From NCBI GenBank assembly GCA_003008705.1, contig PDUO01000031.1, positions 1-64,000 on the forward strand: DNA of 64,000 bases, read 5' to 3'. This DNA comes from Pezicula radicicola. Its lineage: Eukaryota; Ascomycota; Leotiomycetes; Helotiales; Dermateaceae. Positions 32,132 through 44,400 of the stretch are shown here, one piece after another. Each line of letters opens with the position of its first letter. Position 1 is the stretch's first letter. Below the pieces are notes generated by a model, which was given only the letters and a program-made list of their open reading frames with translations, made no database searches and was not told the DNA's origin. Both the position numbers and the translations under genes were made by a program.

Positions 32132-33088
32132 CTGGTACTCTGTATAGTACTGTGAGAATTAGGGTCCATAAGGTACATATGCCAAAGAGAAATGGTTGTC
32201 TGGTGAGATGTGTTGAAAGCTGGGACGCGAACGCGTGGGTTGATCTGGTATGATGATGGCACACCTACAATCACTACAGCTACATGAGATGTTCTTGCTC
32301 TCTTAACTCAGCATCTACGCTTTCACGTTTACCGGTATCTGTATATCAGGGAAATATGTATGCTTAGTAGTAGTGCTTCTTGTAAGCACGGACAGCATTT
32401 TTGGTTACTGTAATATGTTCTGTGGAATTCGACACCGGTACGTAACTAATCTTGTAAATGACTTGATTGAAGTTACTTGCTTTGGAGGTAGGTCTTTTAT
32501 TAGGTAATTTACTTGATTCACTTATTTGATTTAAAGCTTGTGAGAATGAAATGGCTACCATGAGTTTTACAACAAATATCCTCGAAAAAGAACCTAACAA
32601 ATAAATAAGGTATTGGGCAGGTTACCTTAGTTCAAACTAAAATTATTAGAGTAACTTTACTAAGTTAAATTGCCTGGTTTGAATTCATTGACTCCCTATA
32701 AATGTGACTCACTTTACCTAAGCTACCTAACTTATGTGGCTAACTCACTTTAATTTGAATAACTTACTATTTTAGCAACTCAATGAGCTCACTTATTTGG
32801 GTAGCTCACTTAGTGAGTAGCACATGAATTTAGGTAACTCCCTTAGATTCAGTAACTCGATTGATTTGGATGACTCTCTTGATTTGACTAACTCACTTAC
32901 TCACCTTGCTTGAGATAACTTGAGTAACTCACTAGATTTGCCACGTTCAGAACTCGGCCTACTTAAGTTTAGAGACAAATAAAACACTAAATAGACAAAC
33001 TTCTCATTCTTCAAATCTATGTGATACAAATACGCAGATAATACAGTTAGAAACAACAGAAAACATTTCCCATAAACACAGTTATACA
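32132..33088. other. Intergenic, promoter of the Zn2Cys6 gene and repeat block
   Basis: Between the start of the regulator and the stop of the SDR gene, both on the minus strand. No gene is seen. More than half is occupied by the 18-bp repeat block at 32437-32945. Confidence 0.5.
32437..32945 (+). repeat. 18-bp-period dispersed repeat, block 4 (longest)
   Basis: The densest part, about 32700-32945, has many units of 16-20 bp such as GTGACTCACTTTACCTAA, CTAACTCACTTTAATTTGAA, TAACTCCCTTAGATTCA, GTAACTCGATTGATTTGGA and TGACTCTCTTGATTTGAC. Looser copies run from about 32437 (GTACGTAACTAATCTTG, TTACTTGATTCACTTATTTG). The spacing is less strict than in the 26128 array. Confidence 0.82.
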
Positions 33089-34359
33089 TCAAGTCGCCGG
33101 GCCACCGCCATTTTGACTTGCCCCATCACTGCCCACTCCCTTATTCGCACCACTGAGTGCCGCCCTCCCAACATCGCTCTTGAAGATATCGACAGCGCAA
33201 CTCACCTCGACAAAGTCCTCCAACTCTTCACTAACCGTCTTCAACTTCTCTTTTACACTTGCTACTCCCTCGAACCCCACGATATGTCTTGCAGGCGGAT
33301 TCTCGTGCCCGCCTATTGCCGTCAGTGCATGCACTGTCTCGAGGACTAGTCTATCTCGGGCTTCGGCTGGGAGGCGAGGGTAGCGAGAGACGATGCCACT
33401 TCCGTTTTGTTTGTTGTTGATGCGGGTGTCCGGGTTTATATTTACAACATTGCTTAGTATATCCCGTAAGCCTGGGGCGGGATTATTGCTACTCTCATAC
33501 TGTGGCAATTGAGGCGCAAATGTGATTTTATTTGATAAGACAGGAATCTCCTTGTTGGGTTGTACGATCGTCATCTTGATATTGAAGGGAGCGATCTCAT
33601 AAGCGAGTGAGTCGCAATAGCCTTCCAAAGCCCAGGTTGAAGCACAGTACATTGGCATTCCTGGCGTCCCAATATGACCAGTTATCCCTGTTAGAATTAT
33701 GATGTGACCAGTGTGTTTTTCGCGTAGCAGAGGGAGCGTTGCTTTCATAAAGTTGACTTGGCTGAAGAAGATTACTTCAAATTGGTCGCGAACCAGATTT
33801 TGGGTTGTCGAAGTAGTGGACAGTTCTTCTACTGTTCCCACGACAGCTAAAGGTGTATCATCAGTAACTGACTCTTTGTGACTGTAGGGACGAATAATCA
33901 CACCTTCAGATGTACAACACAACAAGATATCTATTCTCCCAAAGGTCTCTACGGCCTCAGCAACGGCAGCCCCGCACTGTCCCATAATCCTTCCATCACA
34001 GCGTATCCCACGGATCCGGTCCTTCCACCCCTCTCTATCCTTTCGTCCGCTCTTACACTCGTTAATCAGTTCTCTGAACTCTGTACTCCGGTCTTCATCC
34101 TCGATTTCCGAGGGCGGGAGACCCGCTGCGACATAGTCACCATGGGCGAGGAGAAGGCGGATCAACCGGACAGAGAGAGGTGAGAGTGCCGAGGTGAGGA
34201 ACCACACTCGAGGTGAGTTATGTGTTGCTGTTGAGCTGTAAGTGAGAGCTTCAATGAGTAGACCGCAGGAAAGGACGGCATACGAAAGGAAGCAGGAGGA
34301 ATGGGGATCTTGGGCTCCTTCGTGGAGGACCCAGCCTCAGACAACTTGCGCTCTGACAT
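33089..34359 (-). CDS. Short-chain dehydrogenase-like protein with degenerate catalytic motifs
   Basis: Exons (minus) 34359-34284 and 34227-33089 give 404 residues. The overall SDR plan is recognisable: VWFLTSALSPLSVRLIRLLL, LLAHGDYVAAGL, FGRIDILLCCTSEGVI, FFSQVNFMKATLPLLREK, GHIIILTGITGHIGTPGMP, MYCASTWALEGYCDSLAYE, and IKMTIVQPN. Yet the hallmark residues are missing: TGxxxGxG reads TSALSPLS, NNAG reads CCTS, the Ser 13 before Tyr is Gly, and Tyr-x3-Lys reads YCAST. Because the frame is long and intact, it is probably a conserved non-catalytic or atypical SDR rather than a dead gene. Intron 1 was fixed to restore PRVWFLTSA. It is divergent from the aminodeoxychorismate synthase gene, with a 467-bp shared promoter. 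No signal peptide. Confidence 0.85.
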
Positions 34360-34826
34360 CTTGGGGAACTAATTGAAGAGTCAGGGACATCGGGGTCGTC
34401 ATTGAGCCTGTTACTCGTGTCCAGCGGCGTGTGACGCGTGCTGCTGAAGCATTAGTATTGTGCTGATATATACAAGGCTGAAAACCTGACGTCGTCGTCG
34501 TTTGGGGTTTGCGACTTGCGACGTGGTTCTGATTGGCCAGCAGCAAGGCTGACTGACTATAGACGTAGAAAGCGGCACTAGGAATCATCACAGTACATTC
34601 TGGATGAGACCTAAGACCCAAGACCAAGTAAACTACCCATACTCTTTGGAACGGATTAATAATTTGGAGAGTGAAAGTGGGAAGACGCAGATAAAAAGTA
34701 CTTAGTATGTCACCCAGCACGAGGCTGACATAGACCTGCAAGGCTACAGTCCATCTCAACTATGCGAAAGTAGAAAATTCTCCAGCCGTAATAACCCGCC
34801 ATGACTCGAACTGTTACAAGAAAGGC
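34360..34826. promoter_or_regulatory. Shared divergent promoter (SDR / aminodeoxychorismate synthase)
   Basis: These 467 bp separate two divergently transcribed start codons, so the elements for both genes should lie here. I see no strong dyad. A short palindromic GACGTCGTCGTCG-type stretch occurs near 34489-34502 (TGACGTCG, a CRE/ATF-like word). Confidence 0.4.
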
Positions 34827-37800
34827 ATGCCTTTTCTCCAAATCCCATCAGAATCCCCTCAAGACCATATCGCAAATGGTCTTCCCTCGAAAATGCTTGT
34901 CCCGAAATCCTTGATCCTCTTCATAGATGCCTATGACTCCTTCTCCTCGAACATCATCTCCCTTCTCGAGACTTCTCTCCCTTGCTCTGTTCGAACCCTC
35001 AAAATCGACGATAGTCGTTTCTCCACAGACTCTCTTCTGTATGCTGAGCTGAGAAATTATGCGGCGGTAGTCTGCGGTCCTGGACCGGGTCATCCGGAAA
35101 ATGAGAAGGATGTGGGTAATATGAAGCGTATTTGGCGATTGTGTGATGAGGAGATGCTTCCAGTTCTGGGCATTTGCTTGGGATTCCAAAGCTTATGCTT
35201 AGAATTTGGAGGGAAAATCAGAAGGTTGAGAAATCCGATGCACGGCATCGTGAGAAGTGTAAAGCATATTGGCGGAAATGGCGGGATAAGAGGAGAAGAG
35301 GATATCTTCAAGAAAGTTGGTGATATTAAGGCGACGCTTTATCACAGTTTATGTGTTGATATTGGGCAAGATTGTATAGATTCTGGCTATTGGGAAAACC
35401 AGCAAAAGTGGCATACATCAACAAATTCGCCGGACTTATTACCTCAGGCTTGGGTTGAAGCCGAGGACGGGTGGCAAGACGACGAGAGGATTCTAATGGC
35501 GGTTCGACACAGGACAAAACCATTTTGGGGATTACAATATCATCCGGAATCCATATGTACGGATATTGAGAGCCAGAAGGTCGTTAAAAACTGGTTCAAG
35601 CATGCTCTGGCATGGAACCAACTGGCCCGGAAGCACAAAATTAATTACCAAGGCACCATCAGAGGAGAAGTCGCTACGCGGGCAAGCCTACTATCACAAG
35701 CTTTGGGAAGCCAAATTCTTTATGGTGACCAGAAAGCTTCTGGACGCTGTTCTGATGTTCCGTGGGAGCTTCGTTTCCAGGCTGAAGGTTTGGGTGCTTC
35801 TTACAGAGCCCAGAAGATCAATATCCCAAGTGGGTTTTCAATAATCAATTTTATGGAATCTAATGGATTGGCGAATACGAATTCTGTTCTCTTGGAATCA
35901 ACTAATAATGCAGAAATCCAAGCTGTCGGAGCTTCGGATGTCAGGGGAAGATATAGTATTCTTGGCCTAGAGGCGCAGGAGTGCACCAGAATTGAGTACC
36001 GGGCCGGAGATGACAACCTCACCATCTACCAACGTAAGAATAACTGGGCTGCAATCATTTCTTCTATTTTGTGTTGCATTTAATCACTCCGAATATTCGC
36101 CTTTTGGTCCCTGATGAAGAGCTAGCTTTAGTCACTTGCTAAACCAGTGTTTCACAGACCTATGTTGATTCGCTCCTGGATCATATCATCCGCTCTAAAT
36201 CATTACATATTATGGAGTTATGACTGACTCAGCATTTTTTAGGGCAATTGCGCTTTCTTCCGGAAGAGCACAGAGGAGAGAAAATTCCACTACAATCTTA
36301 TGGTGGCGTCTGGCAGTTCATGAGCCACTATATTGATCAAAGGCGACAAAATATCGAGGACCATCGCAATGAATCACCCTTTTGGGGAGGATTTATGGGA
36401 TATACAACATACGAACTAGGTTTGGAAAGTATTAACGTCGAATCTGGCAAGAGGGATCAAAGACGTCCAGACTTGTGTTTCGTTTGGGTCACTCGCAGTA
36501 TTGTCGTTGATCACATGAAAAGCATAATCTATGTGCAATCACTGGAGAGCAATGGATTTTCTGGATTGGACGACTGCTGGCTGGATAATATGGTGAAAAG
36601 TTTGGGTGGTTCTTACCCAAAGTTGGCGAAGGTAAGTTCCTCCATCTTCTCGAATTCGTGCCTATAGCCAAAGCAGCTCCCATGCTTGAATGCTTTTTTT
36701 CTTATCTCTGTCTGATATCTCTATATTGATAACCATCTTACATGAAAACTTGCCTTTTTCCCACCAAGCTCTGCTAATAGGTTTTACATAGCAACGGGCA
36801 CTCTTACCAACTGCAATCAGTACACCAATTGATTTGGAATACGAGACTAAAGTCCGCCAGTGCCAGGAACATATAAAAGCCGGAGATTCTTACGAGTTGT
36901 GTTTGACGGATCAAACCACTGTAACGCTTCCACGTGCTACACCTACAAAACATATTCTTGGGTCCTTGCGGGATATCTCTGCGGCTGAAAAGTTCTCTAG
37001 GCAAGTTACTGTTTCTCGCAATTGTCCTTGTTATGGCTACAATATGGAACCATTTTGGGTTACTTAAGCTAATTTTATTACATATAGTTTCCAAGGACTA
37101 CAATCACGTAATTCTACTATAGAAACCGCCTGGTCTCTGTATAAAACACTTCGAAAACGGCAACCAGCCCCATTTGCCTCATATCTTAGTCTCGGCTCTG
37201 CAACCATCGTATCATCCTCTCCCGAACGATTTCTCACCTGGGATAATCGAACAGGACTCTGCTCCCTCCGCCCCATGAAGGGAACAGTCAAGAAATCATC
37301 CACAGTCACAAGTCTCAGTCGAGCAAAAGCTCTTCTTCAAGTCCCAAAAGAGCAAGCTGAGAATCTGATGATCGTAGATCTAGTCCGCCATGATCTACAC
37401 GGCGTTCTTGGAAGTGGAAATGTCACTGTACCGAGACTGATGGTAGTAGAAGAGTACGCATCAGTATTCCAAATGATTTCTATCGTCGAAGGAAATATTC
37501 CATCCGCACTACCAGTCCTACAATATGAGATGGGAGAAAAAGAAATCGTAGAGGCGCAAAAGAGAAGATACACTGGAATTGACGTTCTAGCCGCCTCCCT
37601 CCCACCTGGAAGCATGACTGGAGCACCCAAGAAACGCAGTTGCGAAATCCTCCGCCAAATTGAAGGTCATAAAGATCGAAGTTTGTATAGTGGTGTTGTC
37701 GGCTATATGGATGTTGGTGGAAGAGGTGATTTCAGTGTTTCTATTCGTTGTATGTTCAGGTGGGATGATGAGGGCATGGATGAGGGGAAAGAGGTGTGGC

Positions 37801-37934
37801 ACATTGGTGCTGGCGGTGCGGTTACTGCTTTGAGTACACCGCTTGCGGAGAGGGAGGAGATGTTGACGAAGCTGAGTGGTACTTTGGGTGTTTTTGGAAA
37901 ACTGAGTGGAGGCGAGGGCGAGTTGTCGGGTTGA
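34827..37934 (+). CDS. Bifunctional aminodeoxychorismate synthase (pABA synthase, PabA-PabB fusion)
   Basis: Exons 34827-36033, 36243-36631, 36792-37000 and 37088-37934 give 883 residues. The N-terminal class I glutamine amidotransferase has VVCGPGPGHPENEKD, the nucleophile Cys117 in GICLGFQSL and the His-Glu end WGLQYHPES. After a linker comes the chorismate-binding half: WGGFMGYTTYELG, DSYELCLTDQTTV, SSPERFL, RPMKGTVKK, VDLVRHDL, PPGSMTGAPKKRS and YSGVVGY. It makes 4-amino-4-deoxychorismate, precursor of p-aminobenzoate and folate. The single fused chain is the usual fungal form, and the order separates it from anthranilate synthase. Intron 3 (37001-37087) begins GCAAGT, a GC-AG intron; no GT alternative keeps the frame and the block RNSTIETAWSLYKTLR. 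Likely cytosolic. Confidence 0.93.
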
Positions 37935-38348
37935 TTTGAGTTGCTCAAATTCCTCGACGAACCCGACCACTTTCAGTAACAGCTGGATGAGGACGTTGAA
38001 GAGCAAATCTGGTCTTGTCATGGATCGCGAGGAGTTGATTTTACGGAGTTTTTGTTTTGGGCCGGAGGAATACTCAACGTATTAGAGGGTGGGTTTATGG
38101 CGTTTATAAATAGGCACATAGACGGTACCACTACCATACTCAACGATACCCACAGGATAGAAAGAAAGGAATAGAATATAACAGAATAAGGTGCTACGTG
38201 TTACCTCCCGTCGCAAACCAAGAGAATCCCTTAACCTTGGCTCCGCTGATGCTGATATACAGATACAAAATTGATCAAAACCTGGCCACCTTTCCACCTA
38301 TCGTACCTCATGTCGAACCGTTGACTATTTTGATATTCACGTCCAAGC
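37935..38348. other. Convergent 3' region
   Basis: The synthase (+) and vps55 (-) end here. No additional gene is visible in 414 bp. Confidence 0.5.
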
Positions 38349-38862
38349 TTAGAACTCCTGCTCCTCCTGGAAGAACATTCCAAAGCTAATGATGGTTCCG
38401 TAAATCAGTAAGCCTCCAATAACCGACATGACCATAGCGGGGAACTGGATGATCTGTGAATGTGCAAGAACAACTGGGAGAGCTGTGCAATCGGAAAATT
38501 AGTACATCGAATACAATGAGAATACCGCGTATAGAGTGAAACATACCAACACCCATCAAGACCAGGAATCCAGTACAGAAGCGCCCAAAATCAATCACGG
38601 CATTGCCAGACGACTCAACGAAATCATCAGGATTCGCGCAGCGTCCGCAGATCCAGTTTGGAAGAGGAGCGAGGATGTAGGTAGCGACAACGAGGAGGGG
38701 GAGGTATTGTTTAAAGAGGGCGCAGGATAGGATTACGAGAAGGAAACCGATTGCTAGGACCTGAGTTGAAATATGGTGTTAGCTTTGGTTGCTTCGATGA
38801 TGCAGGAAGGGGATAAATCGTACAAATGAGAGAGAAATGATCGTCTTGAGACCCGCCGTCAT
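38349..38862 (-). CDS. vps55: Vps55-like endosomal sorting membrane protein
   Basis: Exons (minus) 38862-38824, 38760-38547 and 38482-38349 give 128 residues, the usual length. The protein is almost entirely four membrane helices: MTAGLKTIISLSFVLAIGFL, the family block SCALFKQYLPLLVVATYILA, PLPNWICGRC, the polar loop ANPDDF..SSGNAVIDFGRF, GFLVLMGVALPVVLAHSQII and a last helix ending ISFGMFFQEEQEF. Vps55 (human OB-RGRP/LEPROT) works with Vps68 in late endosome to vacuole traffic. All three exons were needed to recover the family order; the final exon is only seen after removing the second intron (GTATGT..CACAG). It is divergent from the proteasome gene. Confidence 0.93.
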
Positions 38863-39334
38863 GGTGAGGGAGGTGTGGAGAGTTGTCTCCGGCGTTGCTG
38901 TGGTGGGATGAGCTGGCTCGTGAGGTCAGGCTGGATGCGCCAGGTACTAGTTCTTGATCCTTGTGCAAAGATGTGGTGCAATTATACAATATCTCGTAGC
39001 GCAGTATTCTGTTTGAAAAGGCGACACATATACTGGAAGTAGAGGTTCGTTTTGGAAGGTCGGGTCGGCTTGAGTCGTGAGGTTATCGTCGTAATCCTGG
39101 AGCTTGTCTTGAGGCTGAGGTCCGAATCCCTGGCACGGAGCCGGATTAACTCTTCGGGGCTGGCGTCAAGGCGGCGTCAATCACTCTTTCCTTTGGAGCT
39201 TCCAGTGCTCGTCAGCGTGTCTGCCTCCTTCCAAATCCCCCAACCCCAGATTCAACTTCATTCTCCAATCCCACCACCTCGACGACCCTTATTCCTCACG
39301 CAAAACTAGCAGTTGAAGCTGCATACACGTCACG
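38863..39334. promoter_or_regulatory. Bidirectional promoter (vps55 / pre5)
   Basis: The two start codons are 472 bp apart and face away from each other. The 8-mer GGCGTCAA occurs twice, at 39162-39169 and 39173-39180, about 155-175 bp before the proteasome ATG. It may be a factor site; I cannot name one for it. Confidence 0.4.
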
Positions 39335-40248
39335 ATGTTCAGGAATAACTACGATAACGATTCCGTCACTTTGTAAGTTGTGAAGCAAGCTCGTCTTCAT
39401 AGCCGCGTTAGACAAGCATACTGACAGCTTGCTAGCTCACCACAAGGCCGCATTTTTCAAGTCGAGTATGCCTCCGAAGCAGTAAAGCAGGGTTCAGTCG
39501 TTGTGGGAATAGTTAGCAAGACACACGCCGTTCTTGTAGCATTAAAGGTAAGGCCCAATTCTAAACTCAAAGCAAACAAATGTACACCAAGCTAACATTC
39601 GTTCCTTTCCAGCGCAATGCCGAAGAACTCTCCTCCTACCAAAAGAAGATCATCGCCATCGACGAGCATCTAGGACTTTCATTAGCAGGATTGGCTTCTG
39701 ATGCCCGCGTGCTTTCCAACTTCATGAAACAACAAGCCCTCGCATCCCGCCTGACTTATGGCCGCGCCATTCCGCTTGAGCGTATTGTAACAGCCATCGG
39801 TGACCGCGCGCAGACAAACACCCAGCATTATGGCAAGCGACCTTACGGTGTAGGCCTTCTCGTCACAGGTGTCGATGAGACTGGCCCTCACCTCTTCGAA
39901 TTCCAGCCCTCGGGCATGACACAAGAGATGGTAGCATGTGCAATCGGAGCGAGAAGTCAGATGGCACGAACATACTTGGAGCGGAACTTGGATGAGTTTG
40001 CGAAGTGTGATCGGAAAGAGCTTGTTAAGCATGGACTGAGGGCATTGAAGGAGAGTCTGGCCCAGGATAAGGAATTGACGGTAGAGAACTGTAGTGTCGG
40101 TGTTGTGGGACTAAAGGGAGAGGGAGAGAAGGGAATTGAGGCTTTCAAGCTTTATGATGGACAGGAGGTCAAGCAATGGGTGGATCTCGTTGCAGATGGT
40201 ACTGAGGGTACCGAGGCTGAGGGAGAGTCAATGGAGGTTGATACTTAA
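39335..40248 (+). CDS. pre5: 20S proteasome alpha subunit (Pre5 / PSMA1 type)
   Basis: Exons 39335-39372, 39436-39547 and 39613-40248 give 261 residues, right for this subunit. [20 protein letters not shown] is the diagnostic start of the alpha-6/PSMA1 group; [14 protein letters not shown] is the alpha-subunit N-terminal signature. Further motifs: [57 protein letters not shown] and [12 protein letters not shown]. The tail is acidic. It forms part of the outer ring of the 20S core in the nucleus and cytosol and has no protease site. The first exon is very short (38 nt) and splits codon 13 (TT|C). Confidence 0.95.
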
Positions 40249-41496
40249 AAGTGAGATGATCGACCTCATGATGACTGTATAATAGCATGATACCTAGAAT
40301 TTAGCATGAAACAATAAATCAAGCTCATTTTCAGGTGCTGACGGTGTTCTGTGATTATAAAGCTAAGTGGCTTGTAAGAATAGACAGTTAGTTACCTAAA
40401 TCAAGTAGATACTCAAGTTCCATCTCTTATATCTGAACTGATAGCTATTCAAATTAATATCTTGGAAACTGGTTAGTACGGTACCAGCGTTTACAGACAA
40501 CAGCAGATAATGTTTGGCCTTACAGCAATGCAATTGAGCGTAGGGGTAAAGTTGCCTAGCATGGTTATTTTTCTTAGAATTGCTATCTTAGCCAAAACTA
40601 TTAAGTAGGCATATTCTCCTCCATATGCTGCTATGATGAAATGAGCTGGTCAGAAAGTTGACTTCCCATTAAAGAGCTCAAGTTGGAGTCTAAATTAGAC
40701 AAAGTACTGTACCTTTAGTAATTGCAATGAATTGATAAGATTAATTAAGGACCGAAGCTTGCTTTAGGCTTTACCGTTATGGTGTTGTTGATAGCTGTCG
40801 AGGTTCGAGGTATTTGGCTGTAGGAGCTCTTGGTATTTGATAATAGTTACCTAAGGTATGGTTCTATGTTTTGTTGTTGGTTAGTGACTTAATTATTATT
40901 ATTAAAAAGGAACTTAAGAGACGTCCGTATTAGTGTGTTTATTTGTCTTGATGTATTAGAAAGACAATCTCTATGTACAGCTCTTTCTCTTAAAAGCACG
41001 AATAAAAGCAACTGTCTGTAGACTCAATGCAGTAACTGTTTCTTCAAGTGATGAGCAAGCACGGTGGACGACTTGACCAAGGAGCTTCCAGCTCCTCTCA
41101 AGTCAAGAATCGGCGACCCCTAATATACGCCTTCGAGGACTGCGAGGCGAGGCACTTATTCAGGTTGACGTATTCCCACTTTATCATCTTGACATAGGTT
41201 CGTCGTATTCACCACATAAAACGAAGCACCTTCAAGCAAATTTTAACCCACAAAACGAATTCCACTAATCCTTTCCCCTCCACAATACTGTGTTTCTAGC
41301 TTTGCTAGCCTTTCAACCTGCCCACTTTCTTTTGCAAATTTGCTTGTTGGCAATACGGGTTTTTCCTTCCTTCCAATATCTTAAGGAGACTTCGACCTAG
41401 CAGTATTACTTTTTTTGCCGTTGCAGCAACAAGACCTTGGGAAGGCTGTGATCCATCAACGACAAAGCCCAGGTAATCTTTACGTATCCGATTTCA
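40249..41496. other. Intergenic, promoter of the NRPS-like gene
   Basis: No gene in 1.25 kb. One or two decayed 18-bp repeat units occur near 40388-40417 (TTAGTTACCTAAATCAAG). The last 300 bp are C/T-rich as in fungal promoters. Confidence 0.5.
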
Positions 41497-44400
41497 ATGG
41501 CCCCGCCTTTGAGAAATCTCTACGACCTAATCAAAGAAGCCGCGGCCCATCCCTCAGGGACTGGACTTATCCTGTACGAAACTGTTGGCAACGGCCATGC
41601 TGCAACTCAGTTGACTTACCAGGACCTGCTTGACCTTGCAGAATTCAGATCTAATCAACTCAAACACAAGTTCTCCTTGGAAGACGGTAAGATCGTTTTG
41701 CTCCATTTCGACAACCATTCTGATGGCATCATTTGGTTCTGGGCCGTAGTTCTCGCAGGCCTTGTACCATGCATTTCGCCGCTATTTACCAAAGATCTCG
41801 AGCAACGACGAAAGCACATCCTTCATCTGCAAGCCTTACTCCAAGGTCCTCTGATCATTACAACCGATGACCTTCACCATGAGTTTCTGAACATAGGTGG
41901 TCTCAATATCCATACCACCAGAGAAGTCTTGATGTAAGCCATATACGCTGCTTTTCAGTTATTAGTACTTACTTTGTAATTGACAGGGTAGCCTCACCTC
42001 ACAGTACAGTTAATGAGCATCAAGTACATCAAGACCACCTAGGTTCTCTCAAGCAGGAGGATAATCTAGCTGTTCTCATGCTCACCTCGGGAAGTACTGG
42101 AAACGCAAAGGCTGTCGAGCTCCGCCATGGACAGATAATGCATGCCATCAAGGGAAAGTCTACCTTTCATAGAATGGAGACAGAAACGTTCTTGAATTGG
42201 GTCGGCCTTGACCATGTCGCCAATTTAATTGAAATTCATCTCCAGGCCATGGGACTAGGAGCCGACCAAGTACATGTTCCAAAAGAGATCGCGAGCGAGC
42301 CACTGTTGTTTCTGCAGCTTATCGAAAAACATCAAGTGTCATACACGTTTGCCCCGAACTTCTTTCTTGCGAACATTGTACGAAGTCTAGGAGATCCTCA
42401 AGTCTCGACAAACGGACGCTTCAGCAATGCACAGTCATCAGTCCTGTATGTTTTCCCTTGTTTCTTTCGGCTTCTTTCACTTATTACCTTACCCATTATC
42501 TTCTACCCTCTCGGTCCTCTACTGGTGCTATTTTATTCCATGCTATTATTGCGACCTATGCAAACTAATTCCGTTGCTGAAAGGTCTGTTGAGTCTGAAA
42601 CCAAGCACGACTTCGACCTCACCTCGTTACGAGTTTTGGTCTCCGGCGGGGAGTCCAATGTCGTTGAAACCTGCGATACTTTGACGAGACAGCTACAGAA
42701 ATATGGAGCACCGACCAGCTTCATCTGCCCCGGTTTCGGCATGACTGAGACATGTGCTGGAAGCATATACTCGAAGGACTGTCCTGCATATGACAATGCA
42801 AGCAATACCGAATTCGCATCTCTTGGCTCATGCATTCCTGGAATGTCTATGAGGATAATGCGAGACGAGGAGTCCATCGCTGAAATGAATGAGATTGGCG
42901 CCCTTCAAGTTTCGGGTCCAGTGGTTTTCTCAGCTTATTTCAACAATCAAGAAGCAACAGACGCTGCATTCACCAAAGATGGCTGGTTTATCACCGGAGA
43001 TCTAGCCCGTCTAGATGCTGCTGGTTGTCTTCATATCGTAGGTCGAGAGAAAGAGACAATCGTAATTAATGGTGTCAATCATTCGCCTCAAGCTATAGAG
43101 GCAGCGATCGAAGAAGCCCATATTCCTGGCACTACGCCTTCTTTCAACGTGGCTTTCAGCTATCGTCCAAATGGCTTCCCGACAGAGACTCTGTGCATCG
43201 TTTATCTTCCACAATATGCGCCTGATGACATCAAGAGCCGGGCCGAAACTGCTACTTCCATCTCACGAGCTACGGTGACATACTGTGGAGTTCGACCCTT
43301 CAAGATCATTCCTCTTGAGCCCCATTTGTTGATCAAGTCTTCGCTTGGAAAGCTGTCGAGGTCGACGATTCGAAAGGCCTTCGAGCAAGGAATATATACC
43401 ACATATGAGGAGCTTGACGACAAGGTGATCCAACAATATCGGCAAAATTTGCAAGAGTTTCCTCACACTGACACAGAAATTGCTATCCTGGACGTCTTTC
43501 GGGAACTCTTCAATACGAGTGCTACAGACCTTGGTATCAATAGCAATCTTTTTGACATGGGGGTGAGCTCGGTCGATATGTTGACCTTGAAGCAGCATCT
43601 CCAAACTCGACTTGGCATTGAAATCCCTTTGACCACATGGTTCACTCATCCAGTTGTCCGGGACCTTGCTGAAGCTCTAGATAAGATGCAAGGTATCAAA
43701 GACAAGGAATACGAACCTGTGGTTATTCTGCAACCTCGAGGATCAAAGACTCCCATCTGGTTCATCCACCCTGTATGTTTTCGTCAACTGCACATTTTAC
43801 TCCCCGAACCTTAATACTCTAGCCTATTAATAATCTAAGTGATATAAACTAACTCAAGGTATTTAGGGTATGGGCGAATGCCTAATCTTCATGAATCTAG
43901 CTCGTTACCTAACCGACCGCCCAGTATACGCTTTACGAGCACGCGGTTTCGATGGCGAACCTTTCTTCACAAGTGTCACCGAAATGACTCAAACATATCA
44001 CCAAGCAATCAAACGAGTACAACCCGAAGGGCCCTACGCAATCTGCGGCTACTCTTTCGGATCAATTCTCACATTCGAAATAACCAAACTCTTAGAAGCA
44101 GCAAGCGACGAAGTAAGATTCGTAGGAACTCTCGATCAACCACCACATTTCAAAAAGCGAGCTCAAAGTTACGATTGGAACGAGGTGACTTGCACACTTG
44201 GGTTCTTCCTAGGTCTGATTGATGAAAGTCACGCCTATACAATGCTATCCGATCTCCGCAAGACCTCTGAAGCCTCTGTCTCAAAAAAAGAAGTTCTTCT
44301 TCTCATCTTGAAACAAGCACCACCTCACCGTATTAGAGAACTAGGACTCACCAAACAACGCCTAGAAACTTGGGCTGATCTCGCGTACAACCTCAAAGTT

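Noticed and set aside
34337..34759. 140-codon minus-strand frame in the divergent promoter
   Set aside because: It overlaps the start of the SDR gene in another frame and resembles no protein.
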